Below, piece by piece: positions 38,851-49,485 of a stretch of DNA of 64,000 bases (the first letter of the stretch is position 1; every line of letters begins with the position of its first letter). Source of the DNA: Takifugu bimaculatus (taxonomy: Eukaryota > Chordata > Actinopteri > Tetraodontiformes > Tetraodontidae); assembly GCA_004026145.2 (NCBI GenBank), contig CP034994.1, forward strand, positions 11,291,509-11,355,508, read 5' to 3'. Under the pieces are notes generated by a model. The model made no database searches. It was not told where the DNA came from and saw nothing but the letters and a program-made list of their open reading frames with translations. A program made the translations under genes and the position numbers.

Positions 38851-39416
38851 ACAGACTGTAGCTGTCTATACACATTAAGTTTTGGTGTTTCCAGACAACC
38901 TGCTACTGTTTTGCACTGTATGAATCCTCTTCTTATACTGAAATAACTGACTCAGAAATAAAACACAAGTATAAGGAACCCCACCCCCAAATTGCAATGG
39001 GTTTAAATGTGCAACAGGCTGTGCAGAATTACTTGCGCTGATTTTATTTATTATATAACTGTTGCCTGCCCTCACGTGTATTTGGAATAAAATGTTGTGG
39101 CTTTTAGGCACAAAAAACAAAATTCCTGTCATTCCTGCCATAATGGAGTGAAGGAATGTGCCAAACCAACACTCCATCTTTCCCAGCTCCTCTGTTAAAA
39201 AAGACTATCCATGGAGACAGAAATGAAGTGAAATGCTTATTTTTATAGCCACCTGTAACATGGTTCTGTTGAGCAATGGGCGAGCAATTTGAAATAATAC
39301 AGATTACACAAGTCAGTCCTAATAGTCAATAGTCAGCCTGTATGTCTGTTTCTGTAATTTTAATAAAGGATGTTAACGCTGGGGAGAAAGGCCGTGCTGA
39401 TCTGATTAGCCATGAA

Positions 39417-39547
<131 letters not shown>

Positions 39548-39621
39548 ATTAATATCGTTTGACATAGTTATGCTTCGTTCGGTGGTCGGAACTCTCGAAT
39601 GTATCGTTTACAGTTTCACGT

Positions 39622-39628
39622 CGGAAGT
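39622..39628 (+). promoter_or_regulatory. eif2d: ETS-type site in the eif2d promoter region
   Basis: CGGAAGT, a typical ETS/GABPA core of housekeeping promoters, lies about 170 bases upstream of the eif2d ATG in a locally CpG-richer stretch (39570-39670). No TATA box was seen. It is inferred from motif and position only. Confidence 0.4.
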
Positions 39629-39794
39629 AAATACATGTTGGACCATCGTGGTCCACCGAGGAACAGCTGATACCCAAGACAGCTAAGCCAAATCCAATTC
39701 AGATATTTAGTTTTTTGACCGTGTACTTGTATTTTTTCCCCTGTTATCTCGTACCAGAACATGTGAAAATCGTTTTAGTTCTTAATTTGTCAAC

Positions 39795-42700
39795 ATGTTT
39801 GTGCGACCGTTTCGTGTTAAATCCAACACTGCAATCAAAGGCTCAGACAGGTAACTCAGTGTTGCTGCTCAACTCATGTTTGTCCCCATTCATGAGTAGT
39901 TTCAGTTATCTAGGAGTTTATTTTGTACTGGCCCAGGACTCGCTAAATGTTGATCTTGGTGCTGTAAAGTTGCAGTCAGTGAACAAGACCTCAACAGCTA
40001 TATATATATATATATTAAAATATTTATAATTATAGACTGAAACACTAACAGTGTGAGCCGAGTTCTTCGTCCCTTAATGTAGTTACCGTTATTTTTTGAC
40101 ACTCTTATTTTTCTAATTTGGAGGAAATGTTGTTATGACAGAAAGATCCAATAATATCCTTTTGTCTATCTATTCTGTTTTGTGTTTATACTTACCGTCA
40201 CATGTAAAAAATAAATTGACTGACTGTGATTGATGCTGTTTTGGTTCCAACCTTAAGGAGAAAGCTTAGGGCAGACATTGCTGCAGCCTTTCCCTCACTG
40301 GATGCAGATGACTTGTCTGAGTTGGTCCCCAATAAAGAGGAGTTAAATATAGTGAAGATTTATGCACACAAGGGTGACGCTGTGACACTGTATGTCCTTC
40401 ACAAAAACCCTCTGTTCTTTGAGCTGGAGAAACGGCTTTACCCCACAGGTGAAAAAGCATCATTGTTAATGTCATTAAATTCTGTAAGCCCCACTTGATT
40501 AACATTTTTATTGGGATATGTTTCAGTGTATGCTCTTTGGCGCTACCCTGCTCTCCTCCCAATATTTAGGACATGGCCTCCTGTCATTCAAAAGTTGCTT
40601 GGTGGGGCAGGTACCATTATTTTATTTCGTTTTAATAATTATTAAAATATATACTTGTGGTTCCATTTAAATTGTTATTCATTGAAGGTTTCCTTTTCTA
40701 TAAGATCTCATGTTACCAGGTGTGGTGCTGCCTTCAAGTGGTCTCCCACATGTGCAGCAGGGCGACTGCTGTGCTGTTACAGTAGTAAGCAACAGGTATG
40801 TTATTAAATTAGTTGTTTGGAATAGGGTGAGATACCTGTATTACTGATAGAAATTGTTAATTATTCATGATGATCCTAGTGCTGTGGTTATTGCAGAGCT
40901 CCTGTTGCTGTTGGTACTGCTGCACTGTCCAGCGCAGAGATGCTCAGCTCTGGTATGAGAGGGAGAGGAGTGAGTGTTCTTCACACGTACATGGATAATC
41001 TCTGGTGAGCAGCTGTCAACTTTGTGTGGATTTGTTTTTCTTTAATTTATTAGAGATCTAGACATGTTGAGACTATGACCTGGCAAGCGTCCATCCATCT
41101 TGAAAATATGTGACATGTTTCATAGTTTTAGATTTAAATATTGTTTGACCACAGTGAGCTTCTCTTCAGTCTCGGTGATTAGTTGCGCTTGACTTTCATC
41201 CAACAGGGACTAAATAAATCTTATGATGACTCATAATTGCATTAAATGGTCCTCTTAATTATTATTGTTATTCACATGATGCAGTTTGTGTGATTATCAC
41301 CTTTTGTTTTGTATCTATGAATAAAAGTTCCATTGGATTGTACCTGTAAACAAGACAATTTATACCATCACACATGATTTATTGCTATTATAAAATAGGT
41401 CTTTTGGAGACAAGTCGGGGCCTCCGGCTTTGCCCGATCTAGAGAGTGAAGGTGGAGAAGCAAATGGAGAAGAATGTGACCATGCTGAGGAGGAGCAGGA
41501 AGAAGAGGAGCAGAGTCCATGTGGTGAAGCCTGTTGTGGGATCGAGGAGCTGAGTCTGACCGTACAGGCAGAACAGGAGAATGAACGGAGCATTGAGGAG
41601 GATGAGCAAGAGGACCAGAAAACAACACAAGGTATTTTATACAGTAACATCTTCGAAAAGGGATGTTGAGCAAAAAACAAATCTGATGCATTTAAAAACA
41701 GCCTCAATGAGTCATCTTAAAGCAAATATGAGCAGTATTGTGGCTGTTTTCAGGGCTAAATTACCAAAATACAAAAAACTTGCATAAATATTTTTTGGCG
41801 AATGTTTTTTTTAATAAAAAAGTTGAAAGTTCAATAAATGCAGACACTCCCTAATAATGCCTTTCAGCATCATTACGAAAACCACAAAAAAGGTGTTAAG
41901 TTCCTTTTAGTAATAAACATTTTGCTTTTGCACTATTGTTGGCTAATAGTATTTAAGGAGATAAGAGTAACTCATATGGATAAATACAGTTATTATTTCA
42001 TTGTGCAAAAATAATTGTTACTATGGTGATCCCTTCTGTACGCCTGGCATTTGTTTGTTAATATTTGGGAATTTGGGACTATTTTGATATGAAAGAAAAT
42101 GAACATGCTTTTATGCTAAGAGTAGGTTGGTTGTCAGATGAAGGGACTTGAGCCGAGTTCTACCCTCCCTGCAGAGGACATGGACGCCTTGCTGTTGCAG
42201 TGCTTCCTTCACGCTCTCAAGCAGAAAGTGAAGAAGTCAGAGCTTCCTCTCTTGACCAGCACATTTCTCCGTAACCACATGTTTTCCTGTTGGTAAAGTA
42301 AATTTAATCTTTTTATAACCATTAAGTCATAATTGATTTCAAATGGGGGAGAAAAATTTTCATTTCTCTAAATCAGCCCAAGCGGAAAGAAGCTTGACAT
42401 GAAGAAATCCAGCTATAAAAAGGTCCAGATATTTCAAATAGTTCACTTCATCCAAGTGCGTACAGTCATTGATTAATAACAATTGGAATTCTTTTCTACT
42501 TTTAACAGTTGTCCAAGTTTCTGCAGGCTATGCAGCAGCAGCACAACCTTGTGCGATTGAAAGAACTGACCAAGGGAGTGGAGAGCATTGTGGAGGTGGA
42601 CTGGAAAAATGAAGAGTGAGCCAAAAAAAACCTTGATATCCACATTTTCGATCCACCAGTCACTATTCGCATCGATGATGTGTTTTCATTGTCTGGGCCA

Positions 42701-45363
42701 TAAACATTAACACAGGCTCCGTTCCTTCCGAGCTCCGGAGGAGGCAGATCTGGAAGCATGTGTGATGGACGCAGGAGAAGGACAGACTCCTTACTGCCCT
42801 CCTGAGATCGTAATCCTGTATTCTGTCTCTGCTCGGACAGAGCCTCTCTTTTTGGATGCAAACAAGAGGTATGTGCATGTTGTTCTTCTCCCCGACATAA
42901 ACTCTCAATGAGTATTTCAGGCGTACCTTGGAAATTTGGAGTGTTAACATAAAAAAACAGTAGGAAGTTGCTTTTGTTCCACATGTTCTCTAGCTGTGTT
43001 TGTATTTGATACTGTAACGCCTTCCCCATTTTCATTCTCTGTGTAGAAGCTCGCTGCTTTTCACTAAATGCTCTCTTGTTTCTGCCGTTGCTTCCCCCAT
43101 AGGAAAGGAACGGTACTACAACCCTCCGAGGTGAGAAACATAATCACAGAGTATGTGAAGAACAACGAACTGGTGAACGAAAACAATAAAAAGTAAGTAC
43201 TAGAAGAAGTGATTTAGACTGTCTCTAGCTGAGCAACACTAGGTTCAGTTGTGAATAAACAACTTTGAAATATGTAAACCTGAACTTTGCCTCAATGTTT
43301 TTGGTTAATAGAAAACCATGCTTAAATTGCTAAGGAAGACAAACTAGGAATGGCTTTGAATAACCATTTTAGTAAACCGAATGGAGAATTTTAGATGTGT
43401 GATATGGAGCTGCCACAGTTTAAAGTGAGAGTGAAAATTTAATTTTAAGGGTTCTTTGTTGATTTCAAACATGTTTTGTTCAGCAACAATCAGAAAATGC
43501 ATTTACTGCTTTTAAAATGATAGAATGTGTCTGGCCACAGTGAGGAAATGGTGTGTAACATGAAGACTCTTGCACACATGTGGGTCAGTGATAAGTTCAG
43601 GTGCTTCATATCCAGAAGGGTCTGGTTTTTAAATTCCAGACTCGGCGCCCTGTATGTGTTTTCCCTGGTACTCTAGTTTCTCCCACAGTCTAAAAGCTTT
43701 CCCATTAGGTTGATTGGAGAGTGTAAAATGCATCAAGGTCACATGACACATGGACCCTCAGGTCTGTTAACAAAAAGCACGTGCCCTGAGGACAGGGGAG
43801 TTTAATCATGAATTCTATATGTTCGCTCTGACCATTACGGTGTCTTCCATTAATAAATGTAGAACATTAAGAAACTATGTAAACATAGAAGGACCAGGAG
43901 GTCAAACAGCAGAGCCATCATCATCACATTTGTCGCAGGAGTGGTCGCAGGAGCAATTGCTTGCAGTTTCTGGTCATGTGATTCTTCGTTTTTTAGTTTT
44001 TATTATTAGTCATTAGTTCACAGGTCACAAAATTTATCTCCAACGTTTCCCACGTGCAGCTGTTCAAAACCGCATCGTCCGTTTTATAAAATGTGTTGCT
44101 AGTCAGAAGCCAAACAGAAGAAAGTGGGGAGGGAGAAACATGGAATTTAACCACAGAAAAAAAGATCTTTTTGGGTCTTTCCATGATCTCTGCATTAGCT
44201 GTGATCCCTGGTCTTTCTCAGACGCTCTGTCCAGCACAGCCAACAGTGGTCTTGAATTTTCTCCATTTGTGCTGTCTGACTGTATACAAATGCTGAATTT
44301 GTTCCAAACCCTTTATAGATGTTCTTGTTAGTAGCTAAACAACAATCAGAAACAAGTTTGTAACCCTTTTAGGGCATCTTCTAGAGGACTTTTACCTCCT
44401 TCACTCTACAGCCATGCACAGTATACACATGTGGGTGTCCTGTGTTGGACTGGCGACCTGACCTCCCACCCCGTGCCTGCGCAGGGTTAGCTCAGTTCAC
44501 CAGATGACGCTCATTTTGGTAAATTCTCTTTGCCTTCCAACAGTTATGTGAGCATAAACCCAACTCTGTGTGACTGTCTGCTGGAGAAATCTGAATTTCA
44601 GGAGGTGGATTCTCTCAAGTGGGATGACCTATTTAGCAGGTAAACGTTCAGTACAGTCCAACTCGTGCTGGACCCCGATGTACAATAAAAAATGATTCTT
44701 CCTGTAAACATATTCTTGGTAACCTTGAGCGACACTGATATCTCTTCATCTGTTCTGTGCATTTGCAGAACTCTGGGGAGAATGCAGGAGTGTTATCAAC
44801 TTGTTTTTCCTGGACAAGCGCCCGTCATAAAGAAAGGTCACATTGAGCAAATCGACATCTCGGTGGCCTCACGAGGTTCCAATAAAAAGGTACCAAATTT
44901 TTAGTCCACAACATAAATTATCAGCCATTGATTAGGAATTTTTTTAGAAAATGATGCTTTAAATCCTCAGGTGCTTTTTATTTACATCCTAATTATCAAT
45001 GATAAGAGGGCCTTTCTTAGCCTCTCTGCCTGATTCTGCCTGTAGGTCACATTGATAAAGAACCTGGAGGTGTACGGTTTAGATCCCACCATGGTCGCCA
45101 CGACTTTGCAGCACAGAGTGCAGGCCAGCACTGTTTTACAGCCCATCCCAGGCTCCAAAGACAAGGTCCTGGTCCAGGTCCAAGGCAACCAGATTCATCA
45201 GGCTGGCAGTTTGCTGTTAGGTTCGAAACCTAAAAATGCAACATCTACTGCAAGTGCAGTCGGACTGTCTAACCCTGTTATCTCATTTTCAGATTACTTT
45301 AAAATTCCTCGGAAGTACATCCAGGGATTAGAAAAAGCTCCCAAAGGCGGCAAGAAGAAGTAG
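39795..45363 (+). CDS. eif2d: Eukaryotic translation initiation factor 2D (ligatin), 15 exons
   Basis: eIF2D delivers initiator tRNA without GTP and recycles 40S subunits. Exons: 39795-39850, 40258-40448, 40527-40610, 40705-40795, 40897-41004, 41399-41631, 42175-42292, 42377-42422, 42509-42615, 42716-42868, 43103-43192, 44544-44639, 44769-44889, 45046-45220, 45293-45363. All GT-AG and in phase, giving 579 residues (human 584). The N-terminal MCT1-like part begins MFVRPFRVKSNTAIKGSDR and continues RRKLRADI, SELVPNKEELNIVK and YAHKGDAVTLYV. The PUA part has VYALWRYP and GGADLMLPGVV. Exon 6 is an acidic linker with many Glu. Next come the winged-helix/SWIB parts (LLLQCFLHALK, KKSSYKKLSKFLQ) and the C-terminal SUI1 domain (VTLIKNLEVYGLDP, VQVQGNQIHQAG). 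The start exon was found by its FRVKSNTAIKGSD match, and exon 4 begins at ATCTCATG, which restores the family's DLMLPG. The 72-nt stretch between the last two exons is in frame and open (see findings). Confidence 0.95.
43640..43745 (+). mobile_element. LINE 3' fragment (L2-like) in eif2d intron 11
   Basis: gtttctcccacagtctaaaa, then ttaggttgattggagagtgt, follows the tctcccacagtcca...taggttaattggtgactct pattern widespread in fish L2-type elements. A second piece at about 44430-44510 (gttggactggcgacctgacc) matches a later part of the same consensus, so one old insertion may have been split. Confidence 0.5.
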
Positions 45364-45459
45364 CATTTCAACCTGATATTCCAATGAAACTGAAGCTATT
45401 TACAAAGATTTGCAGTGACTTTGCTGTACGTAATCCGTGAACACACGAGTCACTCATTC

Positions 45460-45465
45460 AATAAA
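45460..45465 (+). terminator. eif2d: Polyadenylation signal of eif2d
   Basis: AATAAA about 97 bases after the eif2d stop, giving a short 3'UTR. eif2d and the minus-strand GPCR gene then end about 400 bases apart. Confidence 0.65.
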
Positions 45466-45824
45466 GCCGGATCACGTCATGGTTATTTAAAGAGGTTTCA
45501 GATTTTTCACTTCTATAAATCCGGACAAGCCGTCCCCAATAACAAAGGTGGTTGTAAATGTCAGGCCCGTGTTTGTACGAGTGCCGAACCAACGCAGCAG
45601 GAAATTAACTCAAAAGTACGCCGTGGCGACTGAAAGTGATTTACGGTACGTCATCGGGAGGGAAGTCAGCCCTTTTCTTTGAATAGAATGGCAAAAAAAA
45701 GAATTAAACTTTTATTGTGTCAATTACATGCTTTGTTTACGGAGAAAAGTTAAAGTCATTAAAGGTTTATGACAGTCATTTCCTCTGTCCACAAAGACTG
45801 CAGGCAAACCTTCAAACAAGCCTG

Positions 45825-45830
45825 TTTATT
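45825..45830 (-). terminator. Polyadenylation signal of the GPR139-like gene
   Basis: TTTATT on the plus strand (AATAAA on the minus strand) about 32 bases beyond the receptor stop. A second TTTATT near 45711 could serve instead. Confidence 0.5.
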
Positions 45831-45861
45831 AGATGGGCAGACAGGAAGCTAGCACACCTGT

Positions 45862-46982
45862 CTAGGATTTGGTTTTGCACAGGACGGTGGACATCTGTCG
45901 CACACAGATGAATAGCTCTTGGCGAAATTTTCCCTGAGTGCACACGTACAGATACATGTTCGCAGCCGCGTTGCTCAGGCACAGCATGGTGCCGATGTCC
46001 GCCGCTATATTCATCCCGACGCTGTAGTCATTCCGGTCCATCTTGTACATGTGAGTGGTGCGGAGGAGGATCTGGGTGATGGCCCGCGTGACTGAAAGCA
46101 GCACGAAACTCATGGAAATGGTCACCAGGAGCACCACGGATTTCCTCTTCCTGGAGCGAAGCAGTGGCGATACTTTGTTTTTGACCCCGGAGGTCAAATG
46201 GTCAGTCGCGTGAACCCTGTTGCTGAGAGAGATAAGGCGCAGGGTCAGCCCGTTAAGTGTGAGTATGATAAAGAAGGGGATTATGTAGCATTGCAAAGTT
46301 TGCAGCCAAACCAGGGTGTGGATAAAAAAAGGCGGGGCTTTGTGGTTGTAGATGCATCTGGTCTGGTTGTTCTTGTGGACTGAGGCGTTAGACCAGTAGT
46401 AAGGAATAGCAAAGAGATGGCTGAAGGCAAAGACAGACATCACTGCCCATGATGCACATCTCTGAGTGCATACTTTGGTCTTCAATGTCCTCGTGTGGAT
46501 GGCTATAAAACGCTCCACCGTGAACACCACCACCAGCCACGTTGAGGCGTTGTACGCTCCATAGGTAAAAATGTCCCTCAGGTTGCACCACGGCTCGTAA
46601 CTCCAAAAGGGCTCCCGTTGGTGGTACTTGAGAGAAAGCTCCACGACCACAATGAAGAGCAGGACGAGGTTGTCGGCCACAGAAATTGCCATCAGGTAGA
46701 GGGAACTCGACTTGGACAGCAGGCAGTTTCTCCTCAAGATGATCAGAAAGGTGACGATGTTAGCTGCGGGAAAACAATTAGCATCAGATTGGTAAGAAAT
46801 ATTTAGGTTTGAGGTTCAAGAAACAGCTCAACACTAACATTTATTCTGTACTTACAGGGAAGACCCACAGCCGCAAGAGCAGGGTAGAAAACCTCTTGTA
46901 AGGTCACCATCCAGTGTTTCGTTTGAAGGCTCATGTCCTCATACAGACCCTCCTGTGATGGCAGATTTATCCAGGGTAGCAT
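45862..46982 (-). CDS. GPR139-like class A G-protein-coupled receptor, two exons
   Basis: A rhodopsin-type receptor of 342 residues from exons 46856-46982 and 45862-46763 (minus), joined at a phase-1 GT-AG intron inside TM1 (GLPSNIVTFLIIL). Visible features: TM1 Asn; TM2 LYLMAISVADNLVLLFIVV; the TM3 Cys (WCNLRD); VERFIA in place of DRY; TM4-TM5 with IPYYWSN and a second extracellular Cys (RCIYNH); TM6 VVLLVTISMSFVLLSVTRA; TM7 ending NAAANMYLYVC in place of NPxxY. LPxNI, IPYYW and the NxxxNxxLY ending resemble GPR139/GPR142. Its ligand is unknown, and similarity to GPR139 is only moderate, so it is probably a member of the expanded fish GPR139-like set. The first Met of exon 1 was chosen; a second Met at codon 17 (MSLQTKHW) is possible. 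Confidence 0.85.
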
Positions 46983-47619
46983 CTGTCTTTAATGGGAACA
47001 TAAATACAAAGTTGGCCACTCCCCGTCCATGTCTGCATGTGTGTCAACAGCCTCATTTAGGCTCTGCATTCATAATTTAAAAGGATATCTAAAGATGTGG
47101 TGACAGAAAACATAAAGCTATCAGAAATAACATCTGTTGAAAATTAAATTTAAGCCCGATAATGAGCAGAAGCTAAGGCGCAATAGCAAAAGGGCCACGG
47201 GCCATAATAATTATTCAAAGAAAATTGACATTAATGCGAGCTGACAGTGGTGAAACTACATCACGTTTCTTTGTTTAGGTGAGTTAGTCTTGAATCAGAA
47301 TCCAGCTGAAGAGACCCAGAGCACCAGGTCATTGGAAGAGACATGCTAGCATGTTCCTGCATAAACATGTTTAACGTTGCGCAGATTTTCCCAACCCCCG
47401 GCATCTTTGTGATGGGAATATCTGCAAAGTTTATACAACTTAAGCCGAGGAAGGTTGTTTTACCCAACGCTGTCAGTCAGCTGTGTTCTAAACACACATC
47501 ACACTCGCACAGGCGCGCCAACTGCTCCCATATTAAACTGCAGCAAAAGATCCATATACTTAACGGTCTAAAGTCACAGGGAAAGAAGGTTTTGGGTTTC
47601 AGATTCCATCTCTAGTGGC

Positions 47620-47780
47620 CTTTTACTGGTTCTCTACTCTAGTTTTCCTCCACGGTCCAACGTGCACATTATGTTGATTGGAGACACTTCTGGATGTGAG
47701 TGTGTGAGTGAGTAATGTGTGTATGCTGTGAGAATGGGAGGAACCTCTGTGACCCGGTCTAGTGGTGGTTAATGGTGGTA
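47620..47780 (+). mobile_element. LINE 3' fragment (L2-like)
   Basis: tagttttcctccacggtcca, then ttatgttgattggagacact and a run of tgtgagtgtgtgagtgag, matches the same fish L2-type pattern as the piece in eif2d intron 11. Confidence 0.45.
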
Positions 47781-48997
47781 AATGTTCCGTGAGTGTGTCT
47801 CACAAGCTGGATCAGCTTCCTAGAAGGCGTTTGGCTACACGGAGGGATGTTTCCCATATCCCATAGATATGAAGGGCGCTGAACGTGCCACCATACCAGC
47901 ATTGTGTTTCTTTAGGTCAAGTACTTTTATAAACCCTGCTGGAGTCAGGACCTCTACATATGTCAGGATCCCAGATTCTGGTTCCCTCTGTGGCCTGTCC
48001 ATCAACCCAAACTATGAAGGATGGAATGAGTTTGGAACGCCGCTGGGTGAGGTAAACCCAGATGCACTCGAGGTTCCCAAACAATCTGCTTTCAATGCAG
48101 CAACCGCCTAAAAAATGTGAGGCTCTCGGTCTGGTGCCGATCTAGTATTTACCGGGTTACGTATCCTCGCCCGCTCCTGTGATGCATGGAGGGTGTTAAA
48201 GTGTGTGACCCTAGAATGCCGGGGAGAGAGGTGGGAATCGCTTCGGATGATTTCTCTGAGGAAATCAAACATCAGTCAGCCGCAGAACCCCACTTAAACG
48301 CATGATCGTGTTTTAACTGAAAATCTTGAAAAGCTCATTTGCTCTTTACGACTCCAATAACGCGGCACCATTTTTTAAGATGTGCTTTTATAGCCCATGT
48401 TGTTCTGGGAGAAAGACATGCTGACATTTAGCAGCGGGCTTAATTATTTCCTAACTGATGTATTGCCAAGTAATGACCTCCTGCACACCACAAGTACACT
48501 TTTGGGATGTTTATTATGGGATATAACCTGGCATTACTTATGCTGGTTAGTGCTCTCTTGTTTGATTTGTTTCCCAGCAATCCCAGTTAATCCCGTGAGT
48601 TTAGATTGTGCAGCCTTAATGTAGACATTATAAAATGAATAAATCTCAATCAAGTCAGAGTATTGCCGCAATGACCTTTGACCTCTGGGTGCTGGGGCTG
48701 GGCGCACTAGTCACACTGACTCCAAACATACGGACTAACAACTCTCGCAACAGAGCTGCGCCAGCTGCAGCGCTGATGGAGCCAAGTCAAACATCTCTGT
48801 ACATTACTGTGCTTAAGAAGTGGTTCCATAATAAATGAGCCAGACTTTTCTGCAAATGCTGAACCTTTGTGCAAACATATAGATCTTAAAGCTGAACATA
48901 TTCATGGCTGTCTGTCACCACGGTGTTTTCCTCATCCTACACGGGGCCCCGTCAAAAACTCTCTTTGGGAATTAATCAAGAGCCATTATTTCTTGTA

Positions 48998-49485
48998 CAG
49001 TGATCCCTCGTTTATCGCGGGAGTTGCGTTCCAAAAATAACACGCGAAAAGTGAAATCCGTGAAGTAGTCAGCTTTTTTTTTTTTTTTTAATTATTTTAC
49101 AATGCAATACTGAACTATAGAATGAACCAAAAATCAAAACCTGTTTTAAAGCCCAAAATTTGTTTAAAACAATAATTTTAATCTAGTAATACAAGGTTGG
49201 AAACATTGTCACTCGCGTATTTCACAGTCCCAGCTGAGCCTCTGCGTCCTGACTCCGCTCCGCTGGAGCGTCTGTTTCTACTGAAGGCGCAGGAGTCTTT
49301 CTCCGAGAGAAGAACATTGTTATGGGTAGTTGTTGGCGCTCTTTCTTTTTCTGAGCAAGAAGATTTTTATAAACGGATATGCCACCTTCAATTATATTTG
49401 ACAACTGCAACGAACGACTCGCAAAAAAAATCCGTGAAGCAGCGAAGCCGTGAAAGATGAAACGCGATATAGCGAGGGATCACTG
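48998..49485. mobile_element. Non-autonomous Tc1/mariner-superfamily element with TIRs and TA duplication
   Basis: The left end CAGTGATCCCTCGTTTATCG and the right end, read on the minus strand, CAGTGATCCCTCGCTATATC form terminal inverted repeats, each flanked by TA (48996-48997 and 49486-49487). A further inner repeat (gtgaaatccgtgaagtag / ccgtgaagcagcgaag) lies just inside. At 488 bp without a recognisable transposase it is a MITE; the TIR type suggests a pogo/Tigger-like source. Confidence 0.8.

Noticed and set aside
40001..40014. (TA)n run in eif2d intron 1 as a TATA promoter
   Set aside because: It lies downstream of the first coding exon and is a simple repeat.
42502..43035. A 177-residue minus-strand open frame
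   Set aside because: It lies opposite eif2d exons 9-10 and has no recognisable homology.
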